DNA of 60,000 nucleotides from Strigamia acuminata (taxonomy: Eukaryota > Arthropoda > Chilopoda > Geophilomorpha > Linotaeniidae): the NCBI GenBank assembly GCA_949358305.1, contig OX442324.1, positions 932,001 through 992,000 of the forward strand, in the 5' to 3' direction. The stretch's first letter is position 1. Each line of letters begins with the position of its first letter. The notes under the pieces are model-generated. The model had not been told where the DNA came from and searched no databases. It saw only the letters and a list, made by a program, of their open reading frames with translations. Positions 39,699-50,954 of this stretch are shown in pieces. A program made the translations under genes and the position numbers.

Positions 39699-41247
39699 TG
39701 TGACGGTGACGACCACAACTTCCTAGCTCTGCTAGTACCGGGTATAAGTCGCATAAACAGTGAATATATTGGAGATAAATACAATACAAAGATGGCTATC
39801 AAAACAACTACATTTATTGTTACCAAACAATATGATCGCTTCTAAAGTTATACATGAGATTAAGCCGACATTTGGCCAGTTAAAAGTATAATTAAACTAT
39901 ACGTGTCCTGGATTCCGGAATGGTTTGATCACCACTCGACCGGGTTATAGATGTCATCGGGGCCGGTCTGGCTGCGTCCTCGAGTCCGGGATGGCTTCAT
40001 GATCCTCGTGGCTTCTGTCGGTGTTGTTAAGCGTAACTGGGTTCGTGTAATGCTTCGCTGGGTTGATAGATCAGTTGATCCGAGAGGTGCGGTTGACTTC
40101 CGTGCACCGCCACAACTTAGGTTGGATATTGGTGTAAGTAAATGGATTCATTTACTTATCAATATTTCGATTACGAATTATATTTAACTCGTAACGTTGT
40201 GATTTTAGTTCGCCGATAAATTGTCGCCAATTTATCATTACAAAACAATGATTTGTTGTGCATGTAATTCAATCGTAAGATTAATTGTTTGACTTGTATT
40301 CAAGTCTATTCTTGGTTGTCCTTTGTTGCTGTAAAATAATAATGATTAGTCTTCCCGTCGCAATCACGCCTGTTGCCATCGATAGAATCGCCTTGCCATG
40401 CAGAACGGTATCAAGCGTCCCCTGCGTCGCAGCACGGTCGTTCGTCTAGCGATTGACGGCACCACTTCACAGGAGTCGATAGCTCGCGGCTCCGCACAGC
40501 AGTTTAGCCGTTCGTGGTACTAATTGCAAACCGACTGCTTTGGCACCAAATACCATGGAAATCAGCTTGCCAAACACTTGGTGCTACTCGTGGTTACTGT
40601 AGACAGACTACTTTGGCACCATCAGGTGCTGGAACCAATTCCCAATAATACCGGTGCTACTTGCGGTAACAGAATGTGTTCATACCGCAAATGGCCACTC
40701 TGTCTTGCCCGGAGAATACTGAATTGCAATAAAAGCGGGTTCTCCTCGGCGAGACCGTGGACTGAAACATCAATATCCAGACTTAGACCTTTAATTGGTC
40801 GAGTGCATTGTTTCGCAGAACAATGCGCAGTTTCAAGCGATTAAACCATCAACAAGAAACCAAATAACACGTACCAAATACCGTACGAAACTCATACCGA
40901 ATACCGTATGAAACATGCAAATTACTTGGCACAACCGGAACTGGATACCCAGGACCGGAAATGGATTCCACCAATCAAATCGATCGGTTGATCGGTTGAT
41001 CACCAAATGTTCTGTCCCGCAGAAACTGATGTTAAACTGTATTTAACCATCGATAGACATTAATATATCTTTATATTAATGTTCACAAAGCTTCGTTTTA
41101 CTCTAATAAATATAGGTTTATATTTATTTACACAATTTTATTCATATTCATATTTACCGCTAAATCACGATCGCGCCACCTAGTGACAACATTGCGCATT
41201 GAGAAATGCGGTTTTAGCAGACGAATCTTCGTGATTCGGCCGGAATA
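39699..41247 (-). repeat. LTR-F: Gy-D-family LTR, right end interrupted
   Basis: Starts TGTGACGGTGACGACCACAAC and aligns along its length with the Gy-D LTR, with clear divergence (many substitutions and small indels) up to CGGCCGGAAT at about 41247. The last 190 bp or so of the LTR are missing at this point. The preceding GGCT (39695-39698) would be the target duplication in Copia-3 gag. Whether it is a solo LTR or one end of an element cannot be told, as the rest would be beyond the window. Minus-strand TCACTAGGTGGCGC lies at 41173-41186. Confidence 0.85.
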
Positions 41248-41346
41248 GACAGTTTTCGCATTACGATTTGCGCATGCGCGCCACCGTGCAGCGCCATCTT
41301 TTGACAACATTCGAAAGCTATCGAGTAGGTAAACAAACCATACCAC

Positions 41347-41466
41347 ATGGCTGCTATTACCGTTTTAGACGATAAATCGATTGTTTGGACAACAATTATT
41401 GCAAATGTGGCAATAATTACACAAGAACAAATTGCAGACCATATGTCTTGTAAGTCTCTTAAACGA
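41347..41466 (+). CDS. YqaJ/SWIM protein, first 40 codons (exon 1, 5' part)
   Basis: ATG at 41347 starts MAAITVLDDKSIVWTTIIAN; the 40th codon ends at 41466, exactly where Gy-E begins. The same frame resumes at 55465, after the second copy of the target duplication ACGA (41463-41466 and 55461-55464). The exon is therefore one coding block split by a 14-kb retrotransposon. About 100 bp upstream, GCGCCATCTTTTGAC may be a promoter element. Confidence 0.8.
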
Positions 41467-43057
41467 TGTGACGATTGACTTGGCGAGATACAAATTGCTT
41501 AACAATTAGAGCGAGAACTCGTGTGAAAGTGTAAAAGTACGGAGGCTTGTGATTTCTCAAATCATGTAACAATTTATTACGAATGGAAGACTTATATAAA
41601 ACCTATGCCTACAACTGGCTAAATAACTTCATGTTAAATATACAATGGGTTGGCGAAAGCCCTGAAATAATATCACTTGCGGTTTTCAGTCTCGTAATAA
41701 GAATGTGTAACTTTCTTATTACGGTGACGTAAAAGATGTCGTCTGAGTATGGTTCGGGCTTCCAAATGGTCCTGGATTGGTTCTAAAATGATGTGTAATG
41801 GTTAGGCTTGGGTGTGTTATATCCGAGAGGTGCGGTTGACTTTGGCACAATCATCACACGTGTAATTATTATAATGTTAATAATTACACAGCGCGATCAT
41901 AAGAATGATGAAACAATCGGAATAAATATTCATGTAAATTCCATTGAATTAAACATGATATTGTGTTCGCAAAGCTGGATGAATAACTATAAAAATAAAG
42001 AAATAATTAAAATAGCGCCGAGCTATTTTTGCCCCGAGTGCAATCAACATTTAAGTCAGACTGAAATGTTCCGTCAAACCAACAACGAAATGAATCGAAG
42101 TATTTCGCAGGAAAGGTTATTCATTGCCGGGAAATTACTCCGCTCGGTTCTGGCTGGCGGGAGAGTAACCGGGAAATTACTCCGCGTCGATTACTCTGAT
42201 AATGCGTCTGTGAAATATAAATACTCCACTCTAGATACTACATTACCAATGCGTCTGTGAATTTTACTCCACTCTAGATTCTGCATTCTACAACGGAATG
42301 TTGGCATGAAGCTGGAGGGAGTGCGTCTGTGGGTTGTACCCCTCTCTAGATACTACACTTAAATGTGTCTGTGAATTTCTCACTCTAGTTACTACATTTC
42401 TACAACGGAATGTTGGCATGAAGAGGCGGGCAGTGTGTCTGTGAGTCTTCTACCCACTCTAGATACTTACACTAAATACAAAGTATTTCTACAACGGATT
42501 GTCGGAACGCAGAGAAGTATAATATGTGCTCAAGTAAATATCAGTATCAAACAAAACAAGAACAAGAGCGAGCTATATCCGTTTTTCAGGGGGATATATA
42601 CTCGGTGAGGAGAATAGCTGTTCAGTGATCCAATGGGATCACTGGGCAGTCAAATCCATCCAATCCCAGATCATAGGAAGTGGATACTCAGGACATAGTC
42701 TTCTACTAGGTCCACTACAGGAAATGGATACGCAGGACACAGTTTGGATTAAGTCCTTTTGACTATAATCCAAAAGGAGTCTAACTCACAGTGGGTGATG
42801 AAGGGTGACTTCACCAGGTGTAAAGTTTGCACATAATTCAATAGAATTATGTGACAAATAAATCAACTAGTATTTAAACATCCAAAAGTATTTAAGAGTG
42901 TCTAAAGCTGCAGTGGAATAAAATATAAATAGTAATTTATATTTTATTCACTCAAAAATTGTCGAAATTTGAAATTACCGCTAAAACGTATCAGCGCCAT
43001 CTATTGGTCAAATAATCGTCCTATACTAACAAAGTGTATGACAGTGTAACCGTCACA
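41467..43057 (-). repeat. Gy-E 3' LTR
   Basis: 1591 bp, pair of 53870-55460. It has a tandem block at 42201-42470, GGAARTGGATAC words (42669-42735) shared with the Gy-D LTR, and minus-strand CCAATAGATGGCGC at 42994-43007. The 150-residue open frame at 41808-42260 recurs in the other LTR and is not supported as a gene. Confidence 0.95.
42201..42470 (-). repeat. Tandem motif block in the Gy-E LTR
   Basis: Five copies of G(C/T)GTCTGTG followed after 10-25 bp by CACTCTAGATACTACA-like text, with TTCTACAACGGAATGTTGGC between some of them. The block is repeated at 54604-54873 in the other LTR. It could be an enhancer-type array. Confidence 0.7.
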
Positions 43058-43722
43058 AGTCCCCCTTAAATATATGTTAATACCTGTATTAACATACTAT
43101 TTATCCCGAATATCTTGAGGATCAAGACCACACTGTCATCTATGGAACTGGAGCTGTAATCATTGGTAAGTAAAAACCTTTATTTTATATCTTAATCATA
43201 TAAATAAAGAGTATTTCTTAATCAAATGCTTCAAAAAATATTTATTAGGATTATAAAACTCTCAATTATTAATAATAACTTCAATCTCTCTTTACAGGTG
43301 GACTTACAACTGCATCAAGAAAAGGCGATAACTTAAACTAACATCAAACTCTTGTATCAAACAAATGATTAATAAAATTTAACAATTATTTTCACAAAAC
43401 TTAACTTCTCACTGGAAATATAATGATTTGCAAAAATAACACTTTACACGTTAAAATTCAAGTATTAAAATTAGTATTTTTATAAACAAACTCACATTGA
43501 CTCGTAATCAAATTTTAACAAAATTGTTAATTTAAATATTAAAGATCTTTGAGATATTCACAAAAAACGGCATAAAATACACCTGAACCTGAACCTGACT
43601 CAATCTTTGTTTCATCTCGGGTTGGAAATGAAGATGGAAGAATTGAACTCGCTACCTCTGGTCTTGCCTTTAAAGGGGGAAATGTTGGGAAAGTAGCGGA
43701 TCCCGACATCGTTGACGCTTTT
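43058..43722 (-). other. Gy-E polypurine tract (43058-43068) and 3' non-coding region
   Basis: Minus strand TAAGGGGGACT abuts the 3' LTR. The other 650 bp, up to the ORF3 stop, are AT-rich without a coding frame. Confidence 0.75.
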
Positions 43723-45390
43723 TTAGTCCAACTCTTCATCCTCAATGAATCCTTCCATGGACGTAACAACTTCCGAGGTGGCTGCGGGTGGAGAGTTAAG
43801 TTGAATAGTTACCAATTCCGGTACTACGTCCGGTTCAACGTCATGGTTCAGTGGATCCAGGAGCATTCTGTGTTGCTCCTCGGTGAATACTTCCAGGGGA
43901 TCAGGCCCTCCTAACGGAATGGTGTTAGCGCTGGTTGGCTCGGAAAAAACCAAGTGATGGTCGGGTAAGCCAGAGTGCCATCCCTCACGAATCAACGGGT
44001 GTGCTGCTGCTGAGACCTGCTGCAAAATCTTACACCAAATAAAAGAGCGAGTTTGAAAAGATTCCGGCCGGGATGGATGAAAAATCCATTGGATCACAGC
44101 CAGTGGCACGCTTAAATCTGGAATCTGGTCGTTCGAAATTGACACGCTAATACGCTTAGCTGCTTCCAATAAAATTAGGAAATAATGTTCCACTTCCGCC
44201 TTAGTTTGTTCCGTAAGCGACATGCTTGGTCTCGGCATATATGGGTGAACCAGTAAAATAACCGGTTCAGCAGTGTCGTTTACTGCGGGGAGCGGAATAG
44301 TCGCTACAATCATGTTGTTAGCCGATGTTCCCTCTGGAGAAGCGGCGGCTTGCGGACCAGAATCGGATGCAACCGGCGGAGAATCAGACGCAGTAACTGA
44401 CGTTGGTTTGTTCATTGGGAGGTTTTCCTCCGAGACAACTGGAGTTCCCTCAATCGCAGGGGTGGGAGTATCCGGCTCGCGTTGTGGCTCTGTAAATCCT
44501 CCTCGTGGAGTCGAGGTGCTGGACATTTGCGCCGGGTCTACATAAATAGCCTGCTCCGGGCCCTGGTGGATGAGGCCACATTCGCGACACATCGCCCAAT
44601 TGCGTGCTGTCGGCGTACTTAGCCCTTTGACGATGAAAGGAAGAATTTCTTCGTTCCACATACTGGAGATTGCGACACGCTTACCATCGTGGCAATTCAC
44701 GCAGACTACGGCGTGAATGCCGGACAATAATGAGGACAACCAACCACATCCTGCGCATAAAGGGCAGAACATGAGCTTCGATTTAGGCATAATGTTGGTT
44801 CCCATGGCTGCAGCTTCCATATCGCGAAATACGTGTTCTCTTCGCTGCTTACGGTAACTAGGTAAGTTGAGCTCCGATATCGAGCGAGCCTGCGAGGTTG
44901 GGCGAGTCAATGCTTCGGATGAAGATGCCAGCGTGGACTTGGTGGGTCCCTTGGTTTTGCCTGTCTTGCCTCGACTAGCGGTATCACGCGGATTTCGTGG
45001 TCGGGCAAACTGCCTGTTGGTAGCTGGAGGCGGAGCTTCTTCGTATGATTCTTCTTCTTGTGAGAAGTCATCTTGGCGCCGTCTCCCCGAGGTAGAACGG
45101 GAATATTGTGACGAGTCGTCAGAAAAATCCCAATTCGGAGTCTCGTGGGGCGCATCATAGGTTACGACGCGCTGACTAGCTTGGCGGCCTCTGGAAGGAC
45201 GCGAGTCGGTCGGACTAACACCCATGGCGGTCCTAATTCGTGGTGGCATGAGATCCGGATTATCTCGGGCCCAGTTGGCGACGAGCTCGGGGTCAGAGGA
45301 AGGATTAACAAAGCAATAATCCGTTTCTTCCGACTCTTCTGGATCCCAATGCACGTATTGTCGCTTGCTAGCGCGACCTCGGCGACTCAT
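43723..45390 (-). CDS. Gy-E ORF3: 555-residue protein with paired CxxC zinc motifs
   Basis: An intact ORF in env position with ATG at 45388-45390. The first 200 residues are Arg/Ser/Glu-rich and probably disordered. Then come MFCPLCAGCGWL (Cys209, Cys212; fits CxxCxGxG) and VVCVNCHDGK (Cys230, Cys233), spaced 17 residues, and a third pair in AMCRECGLIHQGP (Cys268, Cys271). The first two pairs resemble in order and spacing those of Gy-B ORF3. A Pro/Thr/Ser-rich stretch, a possible helical domain (about 385-475) and an acidic tail follow. No signal peptide or membrane helix is seen. Function unknown; zinc-dependent protein or RNA binding is inferred. A pyrimidine-rich stretch ending TTTTTTGAAG precedes the ATG and could be a 3' splice site. 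Confidence 0.8.
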   Translation of the reverse strand: MSRRGRASKRQYVHWDPEESEETDYCFVNPSSDPELVANWARDNPDLMPPRIRTAMGVSPTDSRPSRGRQASQRVVTYDAPHETPNWDFSDDSSQYSRSTSGRRRQDDFSQEEESYEEAPPPATNRQFARPRNPRDTASRGKTGKTKGPTKSTLASSSEALTRPTSQARSISELNLPSYRKQRREHVFRDMEAAAMGTNIMPKSKLMFCPLCAGCGWLSSLLSGIHAVVCVNCHDGKRVAISSMWNEEILPFIVKGLSTPTARNWAMCRECGLIHQGPEQAIYVDPAQMSSTSTPRGGFTEPQREPDTPTPAIEGTPVVSEENLPMNKPTSVTASDSPPVASDSGPQAAASPEGTSANNMIVATIPLPAVNDTAEPVILLVHPYMPRPSMSLTEQTKAEVEHYFLILLEAAKRISVSISNDQIPDLSVPLAVIQWIFHPSRPESFQTRSFIWCKILQQVSAAAHPLIREGWHSGLPDHHLVFSEPTSANTIPLGGPDPLEVFTEEQHRMLLDPLNHDVEPDVVPELVTIQLNSPPAATSEVVTSMEGFIEDEELD

Positions 45391-46695
45391 TGCGTCTTCA
45401 AAAAATATAAATTTTATTTGAGAACATGAATCAAACCGTCGGTAATTAATTTAATTTCAAATTAAATTAATTGTCGACCAACAACTGGATTAATTTCATA
45501 ATTGATTCTTAAGTTCCTTTCGTTAGAGTGTTTTCCTCATTTGTTGAATAATTATTAAAGATTAATAATTATCCTTGACTCGGTAGATAATTTCACCTTA
45601 TCTTTTAAAACAATATCGTTGACAAGATATTCAAATTAGTGTTTATTTAATAAAATAAACCTAATTTTTGTATCTATACGACATAATAACTAAAAAACAT
45701 GTCAAAATATTGAAAAAATATTTTTGCAAGTGTTTTTAGTATCTGACAATAGTCACTTTACATGGTTTTAACTGCACGAATAATTTCATAATTCGTCCGA
45801 GTAAATAATTTATCACCGACATCTGGTGGCGTTTGTTATTATCATACACGTGACTCGTTATCACATGTAAGCTCACCAATTTCAAAGGAACTTAAGAGAT
45901 ATTTTATCGTTCATAAAATAAACACTTACTAACTAGATGTAGTCCTAAAAGGGTATATTCTACTAGTCTGATGTCTATCTTCGCGTATTTGCGAGGGTTG
46001 TTTGGTTCCGGCGGAGCTGGCCGATAGAAGCGTTGAGCGGCGAGTGCAAACTCTAAGTCTGCCGTAATGGGCGCTTAACCAGAATAAATGTCGTCAAATA
46101 ATGTCAAAATATTATTAATTTTGACAAAATATTGCTCAAATATTTACCGGAAAATCACGTAGTGAATTTGTGTGAAGGTTCTTTGCGATTCTGCCACGAA
46201 ATGGTTTCGATATACAAGCGGTGTATCGGTAATTTCTAAGTTTAAACTGATATTGGTCAAAATGAGAAAAATCAGTTAAAATAAACGATAAGTGTTCAAA
46301 ATCATCTAGATTTTAACTCACTAAATTCCAGCGAAAATCCGTTGAAGTGTCGAAAAGTCGAGAATAATCCTTGATTTCAGTCCAGTACAAAACTTGGCGA
46401 ACAAGTGAGTGATAATCTCAAACCAGGGGTTAAGGGGAGTTTCGAGGAGTAATTTGATTGGTTTGTAATTACTCATCTCGAAGTTTCTATTAACCCAAGG
46501 GGGGAAACACAGTTTCAAGTAAATGTTTACACGTAGATTAATTTAAATATAATCGGTTGTGTAAAAATAACTCAAACATTTGTTAAATTTTATTCACATT
46601 GAAAAAATGTTTTTAATTAATAAAATTTAACAATCCTTCGTGAATATGATTGGAAATATTTATTTTAAAATAAAATATTTCCAATATATCGTGTC
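45391..46695 (-). other. Gy-E spacer between integrase and ORF3
   Basis: 1.3 kb, AT-rich, with no coding frame I can support. It may serve as intron or subgenomic RNA leader for ORF3, by analogy with the shorter Gy-B spacer. This is inference only. Confidence 0.5.
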
Positions 46696-47495
46696 TTAAC
46701 TCAACTTGACTTGTTTTAGACAATTTACGAGTTGTACAAAATCGGTCACGTATTTTGTGTTCGGCTTGGGTCTACGTTTAGACTGTCGAACGGGAGATGG
46801 AAATCTTTTCCTCTTTTTAGACGGATTTTGAGGAGTTTCGTCCTCTTTAGAAGAAATCTGAGAAGTTTCCTCCTCTTTCTCTTCAACTAAATCCTCTGTT
46901 TCCATGGACACAGGTTCATTTATTAATTCTGAAGAATTAATAACCTGACCTGCCATCCAATCTGGAGTCGGGTGTGACTCGTTGGTACCGACTTTCTGAT
47001 CTAATGTCCATTCCTCAATCGGGTAACTTGGGATATAAGGCATTAAATCCTGTATGTTGATCGCTTTTGCTTTCGTGTTATCAGAAAGCTTCCGTAGTGT
47101 GTAGGAACCTCCGCCGAGAACAGCCGTAATTTCCCAAGGTCCATCACGTTTCTCAGCGAATCCTGCCGAAATCCCTTTATCTTTATTCGATAAAATATGT
47201 GTGGCTTTCCACACGAGATCTCCTTTGGCAAATTGACAAATATAATATTTGTCTTTATGTAGTCGATCATGCTTCTCGTAATTCGATTGAATTTTTCGAT
47301 GCATTTCGCTGTGGGCACGTCTAATTACGTCTAAAATACTATAGACATAAGCTTCGGGATTTTCCTTGTCGAATTTGATGGCGTGTTTAGTAATACGCGG
47401 GTCAAATGGCAAAGGAACGATTCTTCCCGTATTAAGGATCATCGGTGAACAATTTGTTGCCTCGGACTTGGCGGTGCGCATCGCAAAGAGTATTT
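46696..47495 (-). pseudogene. Gy-E integrase C-terminal region, frameshifted
   Basis: Follows the integrase core in another frame after a shift near 47495. It has IRRAHSEMHRKIQSNYEKHD, then FAKGDLVWKATHILSNKDKG, GPWEITAVLGGGSYTLRKL and the end of the barrel domain, which is the usual C-terminal domain of Gypsy integrases. A Glu/Ser/Lys-rich tail with KKRKRFPSPVRQSKRRPKP, a likely nuclear signal, ends the protein. Confidence 0.82.
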
Positions 47496-48845
47496 TGGCC
47501 AATGGGAGTGAATGTCTGAATATAATGCTAACATCATTTTCAAAGTCCTGTTAGCCCGCTCTGTAATATTAGCGGCAGCGTGGTATGGGCTAATGTGAGC
47601 AATATCTACGTGATTTTTTCGACAAAAATCATTAAATATTGTCGACACGAATTGTTTGCCGTTGTCGGAGATTATCTTTTTTGGATATCCCCAACGGTGG
47701 AAAACTTCGCTCATCTTATTAACAATACATTCACTTGATGCAGTCGCTAGTGGGAAGACTTCAATCCATTTTGTACAATTATCAATGATTACTAAAATCC
47801 ATTTTAATTGTGAACGACCGGCTGGTTTTGGCCCCATCAGGTCAATGCTGATTGTCTCCCACGGGTTGGTCATGTTGTGGGGTGTGTAGCTTGCCCGATG
47901 CTTTTGGTGTTGACTAGGTTTGTATTGCTGGCAATGAGTGCAACTGCGAATGTAGTTTCGAGTGTCTTTGCTCATTCTGGGCCAGAAATACATCTTCTTT
48001 GCTCTATCTAGGGTTTTGCTCATGCCGGCATGTCCTGTAAGTGGGTGGCCATGGCATGCGAATAATGCACGTCTCACGAGAGAGCGTGGAATTACCGCCT
48101 TAAACCCGTTGCCGGAGTCGTTTAACTCTTCCTCATCGGTCGGAGCAAAATAAATTAGCATAACACCTTTATTTTCTTCCGGTTCGTCGAGAGTGTAGCC
48201 ACGAATCGCATTTAACCAATGTTTATCCGTGATACGATTTTTTAATCTTTCGTCTCCTTTTAGGTAAACAAGGATTTTGCTACATGCTGGATCTTTTAGT
48301 TGCGCTTCAATAATTTCGTCTCTAGTCGGCGGGACTATTTTGAGAATATCTGTTAGCGCCGTGTGTACATTTTCGTGATTACAATTGTGGACATCTATAT
48401 GTCTGCAATTTTCTCTCGTACATCCTTCTTCCTCCCCCTTTTCTCCAGAATCATGAAATCTAACTGGATTATATGATTCTGAGAAAAAATCTAAACTAAG
48501 GCCAACATTTGTAAGAAAATGTTTGCGCTCAGTCTCCGTCACTTGTAAAGATGCACACCTGTTTCCATTCCAAGTTGGATAGAAATGGGTGATTTCCTCT
48601 GGTTCGATATAATCGTAATCCGGAGTGTCTAGTGCAGATAGTGGAGCGCGTGATAAAGCGTCCGCTACTTGGTTCATGGCGCCGCGTCTAAAAATAATTT
48701 TAAACGCGCCACATTGTATTTTTACGGCCCAACGACCAAACCTTCCGGGTGGTTCCGGCGTACTCATCAACCAGCTAAGGGCTTTAGCATCGGACTCGAG
48801 AGTGAAAGTCGTGTATTCTATATATGGGCGAAATCTCTCGATTGC
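47495..48845 (-). pseudogene. Gy-E RNase H end and integrase core
   Basis: In the same frame as RT but after TAG 48846-48848. It starts with the RNase H end (GRFGRWAVKIQCGAFK, QVADALSRAPLS). Integrase has the zinc motif HGHPLTGHAGMSKTLDRAKK...CTHCQQYKP, the first Asp in ISIDLMGPKPAGRSQ, the second in KKIISDNGKQFVSTIF and Glu in NITERANRTLKMML. It leaves frame near 47495. Confidence 0.87.
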
Positions 48846-50944
48846 CTATACAACGGCCAAACACTCCAATTCCGGCGTAGAATACCTCACTTCGGCCCCG
48901 TGCAACACTCGACTGGCGTACGCGACTGCCTTTGGGACCATGATTAATTTCTGTTTCTTTTCACAGAATAACTCGACATCTTGGCAGAGTACTGCACCTA
49001 AGCCCGAATGAGAAGCATCTGTCAAAATGACAAAAGGTTTATTCATATCTGGCATGTGGAGAAGGGCTTGGTCCTTGTCACACAAAATATCTTTGATAGT
49101 TTCGAATGCAGTTGTTTGTGGATCATCCCACACAAACTTTGCTTGATCATGCATAATATTGGTCAATGGACGAGCAATATTTGCGATGTTAGGAATGAAT
49201 TTTCGGAAAAAATTCGCAAGTCCTACAAATCTTTGAATGTCTTTAGAGCAAGTTAGTTTGGGAAAATTTCTTACAGCCGAGACTTTGTCAGGGTCTGGGA
49301 GAAGGGATCCCTCGGAAATTAAATGGCCTAAAAATCGTAATGATGTTCGACCAAATTTCGATTTGTCTTTATTGATAGTTAGATTCGCGGCGTCTAACTT
49401 CTCAAGGACGTCTTTAATATGTAATAAATGATGTTCCCAAGTGTCGGAAAAAATGATTATATCGTCTAAATAGACCAGAGCATGTTTATATAAAGAGTCA
49501 CCTAATACTTTAGTCATGAGGTGTTGAAAAGAGCTAGGTGCGTTACAAAGACCAAATGGCAATCTTTTGAATTGAAATTTGCCTTTTGGGGTGTAAAAAG
49601 CAGTTTTACTCTTGTCCTCTTCCTCCATTTCCATTTGATGATAACCTTTAGTTAAATCAATGGACATAAAGTACTTGGCCTGATTAGTATGATGAATTAG
49701 CAGGTCAATACTTGGCATTTGAATTGCATCAACCTCTGTGATGGCATTCAACCAGCGGTAGTCGATGCATAATCGATACTTCCCACCGGGTTTAGCCACT
49801 ATGACGGGGTGACTTATATAGGGGCCAGTTGCGGGTTCGATTAACCCATCGGCCTCTAATTCCTCGACCAATTCCGTCATAATTGCCTTCTTGGCCGGGT
49901 TGTACATTCTGTACGGCTGGTGTTTCCAAGTAGCACCAGGTTTAAACTTGATGCTGTGCTTGGCTATCTGTGTGCAGCCCAATTGATCTCGGAATACATT
50001 TTTTAATTCTAAAAGAATGTTTACGAGTAACTGCTTTTCTTCCGTCGAGCTGTTGCAGCCTTCGACGAGTTTTTCTGCCCAGTCGGGTGAAGTAGGAGTT
50101 CCTTCACCTTGGAGACCCAAAGTCTTAATGTTTGCTAAGCAACAGTTAAGTTCAGTGGTCTCATATGGTGCTGTCCATCCGGGCATATCATCACAGGTGA
50201 ATACTGCTCGTTTTGGATTTAAGTTGACTCCGGTTCTACGCATAAAATTGTGGCCCAAAATTAATCCACATACATTTTTGTGTAGAATTATGAAGGTCAT
50301 AGGCGTAACTCTCTTTTTATCGGCCCATTTGACACAAAGACAAACTTGGCCGATAGGTCGGTGATCTATTCCGACCGCGCAGACACGCATTCCCCGGGGA
50401 CATTCTTGTATGAATTCCACCGGAATTTCTGTGTTTGAAAGGAGCTGCACTCCAATAAAACATTGAGTGGCTCCAGAGTCCATTAATGCGTTGTAATCCA
50501 AACCTCCAATTTGGACATTCATACGCGGATCATCTTTGCCACCATTAATTAATTTGCTATTGCAAAGTTTGCCAAGAAATTCTTTTTGTTCTTTCTTGTT
50601 CCATTTTTCAAGTTTAAGAAGTTTTCTTAACTTGAAAACCTTGGGTACAAGTGGCTTTTTTGGTGCATTCCAACTCAAATTTTCTAGTTGGTCTGTCATG
50701 ATTTTTAAATTTTCATTGACACCACCAGTGGAACTACTCGCTTTCCGACAGACAGGTACTGCTTCGTAAGAAATGACCAATGATGGTGGTTTATTCTTCG
50801 AATCATCAACATATGGTACTGTGAGGTGACTAGGTTTATGTCTTAATTTAATTTCTTTTTTATGAAAAAATAAATTATTGGACAATTCCGAGAGAGGAAA
50901 TGACTCTTTAGGCGGGGGTTGGGCAATTTGAACAACCCCCTGAA
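48846..50944 (-). pseudogene. Gy-E Pol: protease, reverse transcriptase, RNase H start, ended by TAG
   Basis: The -1 frame is open from the frameshift signal through the gag stop. The first Met is at 50885. Counted from it: protease active site YNALMDSGATQCFIG (Asp136) and CGLILGHNFMRRTG; RT with HPVIVAKPGGKYRLCIDYRW, LTKGYHQMEMEEEDKSKTAF, RLPFGLCNAPSSFQHLM and the catalytic VYLDDIIIFS (about 471-480); RNase H start VILTDASHSGLGAVL and STPELECLAVV. It stops at TAG (48846-48848), where relatives have an aromatic or other residue. This nonsense codon is the only break in this part. Confidence 0.88.
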
Positions 50945-50954
50945 TCAGTTTTTT
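50914..50954 (-). promoter_or_regulatory. Gy-E -1 frameshift signal: AAAAAAC, 7-nt spacer, 8-bp stem-loop
   Basis: The minus strand has codons ACA AAA AAC TGA, so the heptamer A AAA AAC (50948-50954) touches the gag stop (50945-50947). After a 7-nt spacer, GGGGGTTG (50933-50940) can pair perfectly with CAACCCCC (50914-50921) around an 11-nt loop. The -1 frame leads without stop into Pol. Heptamer, spacer and stem all fit the classical retroviral arrangement. Confidence 0.85.

Noticed and set aside
41808-42260. 150-residue open frame on the plus strand, recurring at 54211-54663
   Set aside because: It lies within the Gy-E LTRs, antisense to the element. Recurrence follows from LTR duplication, and I see no known domain beyond a single CPEC.
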